This document shows, piece by piece, positions 1 to 57,955 of a stretch of DNA of 64,000 bases (the stretch's first letter is position 1; every line of letters begins with the position of its first letter). Location: the NCBI GenBank assembly GCA_026261815.1, contig JAMPIT010000484.1, positions 9,150,501 to 9,214,500 on the forward strand, given 5' to 3'. The DNA comes from Monarcha castaneiventris obscurior. Its lineage: Eukaryota > Chordata > Aves > Passeriformes > Monarchidae. A program made the translations under genes and the position numbers. The notes beneath the pieces are model-generated. The model searched no databases. It saw only the letters and a list, made by a program, of their open reading frames with translations, and was not told where the DNA came from.

Positions 1-764
1 CACAGATAACAGAAACAGACATCAGTATGAACTTGAGGGCTTGTGGAATGTCAAAACGCTGATCAAACAGCCAGACTGAAAACAAAAGGATTCCAAAACT
101 TATGGTGCTACTTAGCCACCTAGCCTGTTACATCAGCTACTTTTCTGAACACAGTGAGCAGTAACTTCTTCATTGATGTCCAAATATATCAAAGGGAATG
201 AAACAATGAGAAACCAGGTTTCCATGCTCTGAAAATGCAATTCTTAATCTAGTTCTCATACAGTGCTCTGTCAAATCTGTCTCTTCTGGAACTGCTCCCC
301 CCATCCCTGTTGCCATGATCTCCTGATTGCAGCACTGGAGGCTTTAATCACTCATTGTTTTTCCCTTTGACACTCAATTGGTCCTGCAGACAGTATCCAT
401 CTGGCCACATGGCACTATGACAGTGCTGTTATTATCTCCCAAAGAAACAATACATATTAGAGGCAAGATGTATTACCACTTCAGATGAGGAAACTTGATT
501 CAAATGAAGGATCAGCTGGCTGCCAAGTAAACCAGTCTCATGACACTACAAAGTCCCCACAATGTGCCTTCTGATAGGTAGCAAGTGACAGACAAATAAT
601 GCTCTGTGACAGTCAGGTTAGAGCCTGACAACTGCAGTAACCCCAGCATTCACTGCAAACACAACGTTTTTTTCCCTGACCAGCATGAGCTGGCCTATGG
701 ATGTTACATACTTCAAAAGGGTTTCTCTTCAGAAACTACACTCATGCTTTAGAGGTTCAGTTTA

Positions 765-19167
<18,403 letters not shown>

Positions 19168-19260
19168 TCAACCCCCCGCAGCCAATCAGCGCGCTGCCCC
19201 AGCCTCGCGAGAGCGCGGCCCCCAAGCCCCGCGAGAGTTCAGCTCCTCGGCCCGCCCCGC

Positions 19261-20350
19261 GCCTTAAAGGGGCCTGGCCGCGGCGGGGCGTGGGGAGGGC
19301 GCGGCTGCCGGGGGGTGCCGGGGGCGGGGGTGCGCGGCCGCGGTGACGCGCGGAACGCGGTGGGGACACGGAGCGACAGGGACAGACCCCGAGCACTCCG
19401 GGTACCCGGGACGCCACCAGCACCGCGTGGCCATGCGACAACGCCGGCCGAGGGGCTCCACGCGGCCGCCCCGCTCCTTCGCGGCATGCGGGTGCAGCCC
19501 GGCCTCCATCCCCACGCAGGCCCTGGGGCGAGGCTCCGCGTTGCGCCCTTGTGGGGCTAGATCCCGGTGCAGGGACTCCCCGGGAAGGGCGCTGAGGCCT
19601 GCGCGGCCTGTACCGGAGGGGCTGCGCCCTACCCCGGGCGGCACCGCAGGGCGAAGTGTCCCCATGGAGGCGGAGGGCGCTCCGCGCCGTTGGGCCGTGC
19701 CGGGGCTGCTTTAACGTGCCCATGTGCTCGGCGCGGCCTCCCCAGCCCCGGCCCCGCTTAAGGTGGCCCGTGAGGCTGCGCACGGTCTCCCTCCACCTAC
19801 TTCAGGTCCAGGGGCACAGGCACGAGGCTAAGGGCATGGGCTTCACGCCAGTTCCGCGGGGACACGCCTCTGATCTCCAGCCCAGGGCCGAGCAGGGACC
19901 ACCCCACTCAAGTCCACCTTAAGGGGGGAGGGCGCTCCGGTGGTGTTTGTACACAGTGCGCACACCCTGCCTGCACCGCGTTTGCAGCCCCTGTGCCCTG
20001 CCTGCCCTACCTGCACCCCCCGCACATCCCCTGCACTCACCTGTCCTGCCTGCACTCCACCTGCATCCCCCCGAGACACTTCTCAATTCCACCTCGACAC
20101 CCTTGACCCCAGTCCAACATTATGGTGCTGGCTGGGGGAGCTGCAGCTCCCGTGGGGTCACATCAGTGCTACAAAGCAGATAGGAGCAGACTCCGTGCCC
20201 CTAGAACAAGAGAGAGACCCACACCCCCACACCCCCCCCCCAACCCAAGGCTCATCAGGGGGACAAACAGGAGACTACCCCCACCCCAGCACCCCAAGAC
20301 TGAGCAGAACAGGAGGCAGTGACAGTGCGGGGACAGGACTGGGATCTCCA
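19261..20350. other. Intergenic: QRICH1 promoter side to QARS1 3' end
   Basis: GC-rich at the left, then plain sequence. At about 19965-20080 there is a degenerate CCTGCCTGCAC-type short repeat, and at 20218-20245 a C-rich run. Long ORFs on both strands are composition artefacts of the CpG island; none resembles a known protein. Confidence 0.6.
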
Positions 20351-20356
20351 TTTATT
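20351..20356 (-). terminator. QARS1: QARS1 polyadenylation signal AATAAA
   Basis: TTTATT on the plus strand, about 115 bases beyond the QARS1 stop codon at 20469-20471. It is the only canonical signal near the stop. Confidence 0.85.
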
Positions 20357-20468
20357 GAGGCAATGCTGTGGGGCACCCCAGGGGGCTGCACCAAGGCACG
20401 GTGGCACTGGGGGTGTGCAAGGACCCCCAAGGAAGCAACACCACAGTGGTGTAGCAGCAGCGGGTCCC

Positions 20469-26618
<6,150 letters not shown>

Positions 26619-26860
26619 GCTGCGGTCTCCGCCACCGCCCGCGCGGGGGCGGGTCCGTGCCCAGCCAACCGGCAGCGAGAGCGCTCCGTTCCGGCCAATA
26701 GAAGGGGGGAGACCGGCGCCAGTCGGACCAATGGGAGCGCGGGAGGCGGGCTCAGCGCGCGGGCGGTTGCATCATTTAAAGAGACCGACGGCGGCGGTGG
26801 GCACGTGGGGGGCGGGGCTGGAGGCGGGCCCGGGGGCGGAGCACGCGCCGCATCCCGCCC
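26619..26860 (-). promoter_or_regulatory. QARS1: QARS1 CpG-island promoter
   Basis: Part of a CpG island of about 25.9-27.0 kb. Two CCAAT boxes read on the plus strand (GGCCAATAG near 26694 and GACCAATGGG near 26728), and GC boxes flank the start codon closely. No TATA box is seen at the expected distance. The leader is short if transcription starts near 26.65-26.7 kb. Confidence 0.65.
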
Positions 26861-27540
26861 GCGGCGCCGCCGTCTCCCGGCGCTTTGAGCCCCGCGGCTG
26901 GTGCCGCACCTCCAGCGTGCCCGGTGTGTCTCCGCCTGCCCCGACGGCCCCGGGCACGGGGCCTGCGACAGGCCCATGGGGACGCACGCGCCCAAGGCGG
27001 GTCGCGGTGGTGGCCTCAGCCCGATTTATGCGGAGCCAGGCCGGCTCGGTGTCCCCGGCTCCCCCGGATCGTGCGTGGTCCCTTGGCCCCGCCAGCCCAG
27101 TGTCCGTCCTCTTCCCTCCTCACCTGTCCTCCCCGCTGCCCTAGTACACCCCTCATCTCAGTGTCCCCAGGTTTCCCCAGACCGGTGGAACTTTGGCTGC
27201 CTCAGCCCAGTGTCCTCCTGCTGCCCCCCGTCTGATGTCTTGTCCAGTCTGGTGTTCCCAGCTCACCCCTTTGCCCCACCAGCTCCTCCAGCCTGGTATT
27301 CTCTATTTCTTCCGGCCCAGTGCCCAGCCCCCCCCTCCCCCCCAGCCCCATGTCCCCCCCGCCAGGTGTCCTCCACAGCCCCACGTTTCCTGCCTCAGCT
27401 CGGGAGTCCCCCCACAGCCCGACGTCCCCTCCCAGCTCGGTGTCTCGTCTTAGCTCAGTGCCCCGCAAGCCCAGTGTCCCACCCATCCTACTCCCACCTC
27501 AGCCCAAGTAGCAGGAGACTCGAATGGTTGGGGAAGGGGG
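26861..27540. other. Intergenic, CpG-rich then C/T-rich degenerate repeat
   Basis: From about 27050 to 27500 the plus strand is pyrimidine-rich, with a loosely recurring CCCAGTGTCC / CCAGCCC / GTCCCCC block every 20-40 bases. This looks like a decayed minisatellite. No coding homology in any frame; the open frames result from the low stop-codon content. Confidence 0.6.
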
Positions 27541-27546
27541 TTTATT
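27541..27546 (-). terminator. Polyadenylation signal of the crystallin/aerolysin gene
   Basis: Plus-strand TTTATT, i.e. AATAAA on the minus strand, about 165 bases beyond the stop codon at 27709-27711. Its presence argues that the single-exon ORF is a real transcription unit and not a fragment. Confidence 0.8.
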
Positions 27547-27708
27547 GGGAATACTGGGTGGGAGGAGGTCCTGCCAGCCAGAGCCACCGGACACCACCAG
27601 ACTAGGCAGGTCCTGGCTCCCCCATGGGCAGGTGCTGGAGTCAATGCTGGTGTCACAGTGGGTCCCACACCATGGAGGGGACAGCCATTGCTTAGCACTG
27701 GCACAGAG

Positions 27709-28767
27709 CTATAGCCCCATCGTGGTGCCAGGCACTGTGCCTGTCCCCTTGGTGGCTGCCTGCTCCCTGCCCACAGCTGGCAGTGGCTTCAAGCTATAGC
27801 GGGCACTGACATTGGTACCTGAGACACTGCGGTACTCGCCCATCTCCGTACGAATGTTCTCGTTCTGGGTGATGGTGAGCAGGACAGGGACGGAGAGCGT
27901 CACCTCCTTCCGCAGGACTTGGATGCTGAGCGCTGTGCGTGGGGGGATCTTCGCTGGCAGCTGCACCTCCACACGCTGCCGGCGAGTGCTGGTTTCGCTG
28001 TGCCCTTTCTGCACCGTGAAGATGTTGGAGGCTTCCACAGTCAGCGTGAAGGAGAGCCCAGCTTTGAGGCTGGTGGCATTGCTGAAGTGGAAGCTCTGCC
28101 AGAGTGTGGTGCCGTACTCCCGGCTGCTGCTGGCCGCCAGCGCCTGCTCTGACTCTGTCTCATTCACCCCCTCAATCTCATCCACCAGCACCTCCCGCTC
28201 CTCCTCCACCCGCTTCTGCTCCCAAAGGAGACGTGCTGAGACCAGGGGCCGCCCGGGCTGTAGCGGGCGCAGGTGGGACAGCCGAGACTGAAAGTTCAGC
28301 TCCAGTTTGTAGTCAGCGAGACGCTCACCAGGCCATGCCAGGCAGTGCCAGCCGCCCCGGCTGGGATGCTGGTAGAGCAGCCAGACACCTCGCTGCACTA
28401 CGTGGGAGGCCACCCGGTCGTTGAAGTACCCATACGCCAAGTTGGTCTCCTCTGTCACCACCTTGCAGGCACCTTGGAAGTTGGGGTGCTCGTAGAGGGT
28501 GATCTGGGGGTCCCCCAGGTCATGGTGCACGAGGCGCAGTGCCGAGAAGCTTTTGGGCCGATCCACAGAGGGGTACTCGCCCTCCTCGAAGGCGTGCGGC
28601 TCGCCCTCGTATTTGGGGTCCGTGTAGGCAATCCATGGCTGCCCCTCCACCTTCAGGGAGGCGATGCAGTTCCCAAAATCCAGCTCGTGCAGGTCAGGCA
28701 CGTCGCAGGTGAACTCTCGGCTCAGCCCCTCAAAGTTGGCACGCTCGTACACTGTGATCCGGTTCAT
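27709..28767 (-). CDS. Epidermal differentiation-specific protein-like: beta/gamma-crystallin domains plus aerolysin-type pore-forming module (single exon)
   Basis: One uninterrupted 352-codon ORF. Residues 2-170 hold four Greek-key motifs, i.e. two beta/gamma-crystallin domains: ITVYERANFEG (4-14), IAYTDPKYEG (46-55), ITLYEHPNFQG (89-99) and LLYQHPSRGGW (130-140). Residues about 175-330 match the aerolysin/ETX-MTX2-like fold: long alternating beta segments and a Ser/Thr-rich amphipathic stretch (about 222-262) where the family has its insertion loop. This architecture is that of newt/frog EDSP and the alpha subunit of Bombina beta-gamma-CAT, which act in epithelia as secreted or endolysosomal pore-forming proteins. 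There is no N-terminal signal peptide and no transmembrane helix. The start has a good context (A at -3). The ORF is full length with its own poly(A) signal, so it appears intact. Function in birds is inferred, not shown. Confidence 0.9.
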   Translation of the reverse strand: MNRITVYERANFEGLSREFTCDVPDLHELDFGNCIASLKVEGQPWIAYTDPKYEGEPHAFEEGEYPSVDRPKSFSALRLVHHDLGDPQITLYEHPNFQGACKVVTEETNLAYGYFNDRVASHVVQRGVWLLYQHPSRGGWHCLAWPGERLADYKLELNFQSRLSHLRPLQPGRPLVSARLLWEQKRVEEEREVLVDEIEGVNETESEQALAASSSREYGTTLWQSFHFSNATSLKAGLSFTLTVEASNIFTVQKGHSETSTRRQRVEVQLPAKIPPRTALSIQVLRKEVTLSVPVLLTITQNENIRTEMGEYRSVSGTNVSARYSLKPLPAVGREQAATKGTGTVPGTTMGL

Positions 28768-30238
28768 GGTGTTGTGGGTGCCTGCCCCCGTGAGGGCACA
28801 ACGTATGGCACGTCCCCTCCTGTGGGCTCACGAGGATGCTACGGAAGACCCGCGAGGAAAGCCCAGACAGCAAAGGGAAACCTCAGCACACCTTTAATCC
28901 TTGTCCTCTGCCTTTCCTTTGCCCACCTCCGCCTGGTCCCCGTGCTCTCACCTTCTGTGCTGGCAACACCCCACGGCTGTGCCTTTTAGGAAGGGGTGGT
29001 GGGACCTGGGCGTGCTGTGACACGAAGCGAAGGCAATGACAATGCTCACCCCCACACCCTGCACCCAACCCTGTCCCCACTCTGGTGTTGGGAAGCCAGC
29101 CAGGCCCCGCACGGCGGTCGACACACTGGGATGCCAGCCGATCCCACAGACCAGCCCCGCCGGAAAGTCCTGCCGTGCCCCAGGCACGTGAGGCTCCATG
29201 CTGAAGAGTCACTGCCAATTATCAGTGATGCTTCCGCCCTGCCTGCGCTAATTACAGTGTGCATTGCCAGTGGGGCAGGAACTGCTGGCTCACCCCGGTA
29301 GGGTGAGAGGGTATCGTGTTGGGGCAAACCCATGCCCCAAAACAAGAGCCTCTGGAACCCTGGTGATCCCAGAAACTGGACATGGATACCTAGCATGGCA
29401 GCACTGCTCCAGCCCTGAGGATGGCTGGGGCAGATGGGGACACTTCTTCCCCCTTGTCCCTTCATGGGCAGGACAGCCACACACCAGGGGTGGCCAAGGC
29501 ACTGCTGGAGGTGGGATGCTGGGCACAGCAGGATGCTGACATCAAGCCAAGGCACTGGAAGGCAGCCACTCCAAGCACAGCATGCTGGTGGTTTCCTCTG
29601 GGCTCCATGCAGGCTCCCACAGCACAAACTGGAGCTGGCCTCCCCAGGAGCTACTGGTGTGGGGCACAGGGCACATGCACTCCCTAGCTGGCACCCTGCT
29701 GTGACAGGGCTCAGGCAGCTCAAGGGTTCTGAGGCAGGTTAAGCCTTTGACTTCTTCTGGCTACATGCCCAGGGGCTGCCTCATCCACTTGTCCACACAG
29801 CCCTCACCAGCCCAGGGCTGTTCCCAAGGCACAGTGCATGGAGCAGGGAGCCACAAAGCTGACATGAAAAGCTCCCATTGGGGTACAGCTGGATCCTGAC
29901 CCACCTCTTGGGGACAGTCAGGTCCCCCAAAGCCTCTGGGCTGAAATCTGCCTCTTGGGGCTGATAGGCAAGGCCAGCCCTGGCTGCATGGGGTCCGCCA
30001 GTCCCAGAGGGGTTTGGTACAGCCTGTGGGCACCCACATCCTGTGGTGGAGAAGGATGGAGACTCCATTGCTCCAGCAGCCTGTCCCCCGCAAGTCACCC
30101 AAGAGACGAACCCAGGTGTCCCTGAATTCCTGAACCCTATCCCCTTCAAACCTCTCTCCCCCAAAGGCCAGTGCCACCCCACACCTCGTCCCTCACTTGC
30201 CCACTGCCAGTTCCCCATTTCCCCTGCCTGCAGTGCCA
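28768..30238. other. Intergenic, 5' flank of the crystallin/aerolysin gene
   Basis: I find no exon with recognisable protein similarity. A minus-strand CAG/GCACCC at about 28788 could be the acceptor of a noncoding 5' exon. An AT-richer patch (29215-29260; GATAA-like and TAATTA-like cores) is the most regulatory-looking segment. Open frames at 29.0-30.2 kb on both strands have no family resemblance. Confidence 0.45.
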
Positions 30239-30258
30239 GGGCTGCCAGGGTCTCCCAG

Positions 30259-30264
30259 TTTATT
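30259..30264 (-). terminator. SLC6A8: Polyadenylation signal of the SLC6A8-type gene
   Basis: Plus-strand TTTATT, about 350 bases beyond the stop codon at 30615-30617. It defines a 3'UTR of roughly 0.37 kb. Confidence 0.75.
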
Positions 30265-30614
30265 GCCAGATGTCGGGGCGGTTGGGGTTACACCAGACAA
30301 ACGCTACGGGAAGCAGTTAGTGAGTGGGGGGCCATGGGGGCCGCGGGCAGGGAAGGGTTGTTCCACTCACTCCCCCAGCCTGCGGCCTCCCTGCCATCCC
30401 CCCAGGTCGCCACGCTCCCCTGTGCCGGGGACCCCCCCTGCGCCCCGCAGCCGCCCTGGCTCCGTGGCCCCCAGTACCCCCCACCTCGCTGTGTTCACCC
30501 CCCTGCAGCGAGGCTGGCGGCCAGGGCGGCGCGGGGGACACGGGGCAGCGTGGGTGGGAGGCGGTGCTGGCATTATTGCTATGGCAGGCGGGAGCAGCGC
30601 GACCCTCCCCACGC

Positions 30615-35786
<5,172 letters not shown>

Positions 35787-35844
35787 GTCGCGGGGGGCCG
35801 GGGAGCGGGGGCGGGTCGGGGGCGGCTCCGTGGCCGACGGGGGC

Positions 35845-35892
35845 TCAGAAGCAATCCACGAAGCACTTGAAGGTGAGTCGGAAGAACCTCAT
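35845..35892 (-). CDS. Upstream ORF, 15 codons, in the likely SLC6A8 5' leader
   Basis: Minus-strand ATG at 35890-35892 opens MRFFRLTFKCFVDCF and stops at 35845-35847, 58 bases before the main start. It is rich in Phe and Cys, unlike the G/C-driven frames around it. Its AUG context is weak (T at -3), whereas the main AUG has G at -3. It is translated only if transcription starts upstream of 35892. Confidence 0.4.
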   Translation of the reverse strand: MRFFRLTFKCFVDCF

Positions 35893-36070
35893 TGAGGGCG
35901 GCGGGGCGCGGCGGGGCGGGCCGGGCCGGGCGGGCGGCTCAGAGCCGGGCTGCGGGGCCGGCGCCGCGCGGCCGCTCCGGGGCTCTCTGCGCCGCGGCAC
36001 CGGGCGGCGGCGGAGGCAGCGACCGGCCGCACCGCCCCCCGAGCCCCATTGGCCGCGCTACCCGCCCGCG

Positions 36071-36710
36071 GCTTGACGGGACTTGCAGTCCCGACGCACT
36101 GGTACCGGCCCCCGGGCGAGGCGGGGGGCACGGGGGGACAAGGAACAGCCGGCGGGGTTCCGGGCACTATGGACAGCGGGGATGGCGTGGCAACGGGGGA
36201 TACCGGGCACGAGGGACACAAGGCAGTCGAACACACCCGGGGACACCAGGGAGCGGGGCGCTAGGGACGGCAGGTGACAAGACAGGCAGCGGGGAATGAG
36301 GCACTTCAGCGCACAACAGGCACTACAGCTCCGGGACTTGCACGTCTCGCCGCACCGGGGCACAAGAGAAGACACGAGGCACTGAAGCGGCAGGATTTGC
36401 ACCAGGGGACACTGGACAACAGGGTGAAGCCAGCAGCAGAGTACGCGGAGAGGCAGCAGGCACCAGGGGATACTGTGTACCCCCACTGCCGTGGAGTGCA
36501 CCTAGCTGTGGCACCAAGAAACACCGGTCCCTGAGGGATCTTAGGGGACACCGAGCACCAAGTCACACCAAGGAACACTGGAGCCCGAGGACACCTCGGG
36601 GAGCAGGGTGCTGGGGGTCCCAACACCACACTGAGGCGTGGTGCCCTGGCTCACCAGGGGCCAGAGCATCCCGAGGGATAGCAGCCAGCAGAGGCAAGTG
36701 GAGTTCAGAG
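36071..36710. other. Intergenic between the SLC6A8-type promoter and USP19 3' end
   Basis: Contains loosely repeated GGGACAC / CACCGGG / GGGATAC blocks about every 25-40 bases (36.13-36.62 kb) on the plus strand, resembling a worn minisatellite. No exon is recognised. Confidence 0.5.
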
Positions 36711-36712
36711 AG

Positions 36713-36718
36713 TTTAAT
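36713..36718 (-). terminator. USP19: Poly(A) signal variant ATTAAA for the cytosolic USP19 form
   Basis: Plus-strand TTTAAT, about 90 bases beyond the stop codon of the MEEVD exon (36809-36811). ATTAAA is the commonest natural variant of the signal. It gives the distal last exon its own 3' end. Confidence 0.65.
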
Positions 36719-36808
36719 AAGCGCAGGACAAACCCCAATCCCCCCCCAACCCCCCACCCCCCAGTGCCTGGCCTGACCCACAGCCCCAGGCCAGGCCCCC
36801 ATAACACC

Positions 36809-53882
<17,074 letters not shown>

Positions 53883-54018
53883 TTTCAGCCGTTTGGAGGA
53901 CACAAACAGCCCGCCGGGGTCGGTAATGGAGTCTGGGTCAGGGGTGCGACGTTTTCTTCCTGGCCCAGCTATCTTGGCGACTCTCTGTGGTCAAACTCTC
54001 TGGCAAGGAAGTAGTGGC

Positions 54019-57000
54019 CTAAAGAGAGGAAAGAGGGAGCATGGCAGAAGGAGCAGGTGGAAGGGGCCCAACAGCATCAGGATCCACTCTTTGCCTCAGG
54101 GCCAGTGCCCTTACATGACCTTCACCATGGTATTTATGGGAAGCCCCATGCAGCACTGAGTGAGGAAACCTACCTCATCACAGCTGCTACAATGCTTACT
54201 GCCAAAAGCATGAGCTTGTCAGAGCTCCCAACATACAACTGGGGGTCTTCAGTATGTGTCACGCATTAAAAACCTGGAAAGCAAGTGTCATGCTCATGGC
54301 TCCCACTACAGCAACACTGGCCCAGAGGAGCCGCTGGTGCTAACAACACCTGGAGACACAGGCGAGGGTAAGGACACGAGGAGGCCCGGATCTGCAAAAC
54401 TGAGCCTCTAGAGTCAACTGGGGAAGCCTGTCACACAGCTTGGAGTGACAGCTATTTCAGTCAAACAGTGTCCTGTGTAACAGGGCCAGAATAAGAGCCA
54501 GTAACACCCTAAGAAGGAAGCAGGCCCTGGGACAGTCTCCCATGACAGATGAGAGCAGAGCTCCCTGGCAAAATAAGAGCTCCTCCCCCTTCGCCCACTA
54601 GCCGGGAACTTAACCAGCATGACTGCACCTTGAATATTTATCTCCCAGCCAGTTTACAGACAGCGTCAGCGGGGCCTGGCCTGGAAACAGGACACCTCTG
54701 CTCCTCGTGCCCCAGGAAGAGAGCAGGCTGAGCAGGGCACGTAGGTTGCTCACCCCTGCCCCCTGAGACATGCCCTCCCTACAAAGCCAGCTCCCCTACA
54801 CGGTTTGGGAGCTGCTGGCCCAGGGCTCTGTTGCACTCATCAGCGTCACCCTGCAATGTTTAGGACTTTGAGAGAGCACAGCTGAAACAACCCACTGAAA
54901 ACAGTCCCATTGGAGGTGTCTCTGTGGAGGTGGTGAGAGCAGAGAGCTGGGAAGGTTTCCCCCCTCACTGCCCCGGCTGCGTGCCCTGACCCTGGCAGTG
55001 CTCACCAGCCCGCAGGGGTTTGCAGCAGGGAAATGGGCCCAGCCGCATGGATCCTGCCCACCTCCAGGTGCCAGCTGCCTGCTGCAGCTCCCAGTGCACT
55101 GATTCATACACATCCCACAGCCCGGCTCCCATCTGAGGACATGGAGCCGAGCCCAACAGCGTCTTCGGCCTAGCCCAGCTCCACTGAGCGTGCCTCTCCC
55201 TCAGTGGGAGGCAAGCTGTCCCTCGGGAACACCCAGTTCTGCTTTCACCCATGCACAAAGTACAGACCCCTTGCTGTGTGTGGGCATGGCCAGTGGCAGG
55301 AGGGAACACCAAGGGAGACACTCCAACGGAGGACACTGCCAGTCCTGTACTGCCTGCCCCATGTTGCCAGGGCATTTGTGTTCTAGAAATGCTTGAGGCA
55401 ACAAGTAGCCACAAATGTGGAGCTGTAGCCACAAACTGAGAGGGACCCCCAGAGAGCAAAGCAGCCCAGTCTTGCTGTCAGATCTGGCAAAGCCAGCCCC
55501 ATGACAGGTGCTGCATCCGAACCACTTCTCTTCAGGCCAAACTGCCCTCACAACCAAGAGCCACTGAAGCCAACTGAAAAGCCAAGTCCAGTCTGACTGC
55601 CTGGCACAGACAATTGTCACCCACAGTGGAGAGGCCCAAAGTGACCTGGAGACCGGGATGCTGATCAGGGTCCAGCATCAGTCCAAAAGAGCTTGAAAGA
55701 GTGCAGGAGGGCAGCAGCGTCATCCCCACGATGCTGCACATGCTGGGTGTCTCCAGGATGCAGAAGCACTTCTGGCTCCAGAGGGAATGGGAAGGGCCAC
55801 CACAGCAGGGAACGTGACTGTGATTCTCCAGGCTAGGCCTCTGATACCAGCTGCATGCTGTCACTCAGCTCCAGTCCCCACTGACACCCAAACAGGGTGG
55901 CTACAGATGCTTCCTGGTGCTGAAGAAGCTCACGTGGGCTCAGCAAACATGGGAAAGCGTTTTTTGTTGTATTTCTTTTGCCTTAAGGGTGAAAATTCCA
56001 TGAGAAATGGGACACAAGAAGCAGTGACTGCTTCAGGCAGGGTCAGGCAAAGCTCTATTGCCTCCTTCCTCCATCTCCAAAGGTGTGGCACAGGGTAACT
56101 GCTGGGCAGGGTGAAAGCAAGCTCTGAGAAGGGTCCTGGAGGGCTGAGAAAGGACAGGCCTCTGCCCAAGAAGGGGTGAGGAAGAGAGGCAGCGTTGCGT
56201 GCCTGCTTGTCACTTCTCCAGGAGAAGCCTGCTGCTCTCATGCCTCACTGAGGGCTCAGCTCCCTCGGGTGCTTTGCCGACAGCTATTCCTCATGGCAGG
56301 CAAGAGCCAAGGAGGCTGGAGCTCTGCTCATTTCAGCTGCCAGACTGATGGCAGCCTGAGGCTGCTACAGGCACCTCAAGGTTTTGGAGGAATGCAGGCA
56401 AAGCACAGGTTATTCAGACATGAGAATAGGCGAATAGGAGACTTTTTGCCTTCTGCCACCAGGAAACACACATACAACCAACATGTTCAGCCCTTGGGTG
56501 CACGGGGGCACAGAGGTTTTGGCACCACTCCTATTGGCACAGTAGGAATCACTGCAGGGCAGAGATGGTGAAAGGCCACTCTGGCTAGAAGCCAGGTGAA
56601 TCTCTGGGAAGCACCTGATGAGCTGGGCACTCCTACAAAACCTTACTCAATCCCCGGAGCCAGGGAAGCCTGGCCATGCTGCTGCTGGGAGCAGAGGTGC
56701 CTCTCTGTCCTCAGCTCTCCCTGCCTTTGTGCTGTGGTGTGTACCAGATTCAGATGCCAGCTGGGGCTTTCTCCCAAGTGTGTCTTACCCCAGAGCGGTT
56801 TCCCAACCCAGCTCATGCTGAGACTGCAAATATTTTGACTGTCCAGAGGAAAGGGAGCAAGAGGCCAAGGAGAAGGGCCGCTCCTCCCCACAGCAGCACC
56901 GGACGGGGAAGGACAGCAGAAGGCGCTCAATGAGATGGGATTTGTGCCCCGTGTCTGGGGCAGGTTTAGCACTTGACAGGAGGAGCTCCCTGATTCTTGC

Positions 57001-57955
57001 CCACAGCACTCCCCAACAGTACCCAAAGGTCTTTACAGGGGTAGCTGCAAAGAATGTTGGCTATCCCAACAACATCTTCTTTCTTTTAGACTTTCCATGA
57101 CCTAAATACAGTCAACAGAAACATGTCCCTCGTGCACTCAAATACTTTTGTCACCTCCTGTTTTCTTGTTCCCCTGAGGGATCAGAAATCCCAAGGCTCA
57201 AGCTCGCCTTTTACTTGCGTTTCTGGGCATGCCTGACACACGGGTGGAGCCAGTGCAAGCACAGAGCCCCCTGGGGCAGCTACTCAAGCCAGCACTGTCA
57301 CACAAAATGTTTCCAACCCATGTGGAAATCACTGTGCCCCCAACGCATCGTGACAGCAGTGAGCCTTGTGCTGAGTGAGGAACCCGGCAGGCCCAGCTCC
57401 CCCATTCTGGGGACGATCATAGAACCACAGAATGGTTTGTGCTGGAAAGAGACCTTGAAGATCATCTAGTTCCAACCCGCCGGCCATGGGCAGGGACAGG
57501 GATGAGAGCGTCCAGACAGCAACCGGCAGGTTCTGGCCTCCCGGGCGCTGCTGCCCGGCCTCAGGCACCGGCAGAGGAGAAAGGGACTGTGAACGGTGCC
57601 TGTGTGAATGGTGTTTGTTTGAACGGCCCCAGCGGGCAGAGCACGAGGTCACAGCGCCGGCTCCTGCCCGGGGCTGCCGCACTGGGCCCGTCCTGCCGAG
57701 CCCCGCTCTCAGCCCCCGCCGCCTCGCACGTTCTCTCCAGTCAAGCCCGTCACAGGCCGCCACCACCGCCATCCGCCGCCTGCCTCGCTCTCCGCCGCCC
57801 CGGCCCCCGCGCCCACGGGCCGCATCCCGGCCTCCTACCGCCCCCGGGCCCTGCCCGCCGCCGCGGCCCTCATCCCGCGCTGGCCCAGGCGCCGTTCACC
57901 GCCCCCGGGCCCCGCCACCCCCCGGCCCGGCCGGCCCGGCCCTCCCCTCACTCAC
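54019..57955 (-). other. USP19: USP19 5'UTR intron
   Basis: Runs from the acceptor at about 54019 (CTCTCTTTAG) to a consensus donor GTGAGTGAG at about 57954-57955. The exon holding the start codon has about 135 bases of leader containing an in-frame stop, so the coding region cannot extend upstream. Apart from a short CR1 piece at 57.4-57.5 kb I see no feature. The ORFs in between lack similarity. Confidence 0.6.
57416..57503 (-). repeat. Very short CR1 LINE 3' end
   Basis: The plus strand has ATCATAGAACCACAGAATGG, then GAAGATCATCTAGTTCCAACC and CCATGGGCAGGGACAGGGA blocks, the reverse complement of the extreme CR1 3' end. Only about 88 bases are kept. It sits at the edge of the USP19 CpG island. 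Confidence 0.88.

Noticed and set aside
53883..53960. In-frame extension upstream of the USP19 start (RRTPDPDSITDPGG...)
   Set aside because: No Met precedes it and an in-frame TGA lies earlier in the same exon, so it is 5'UTR.
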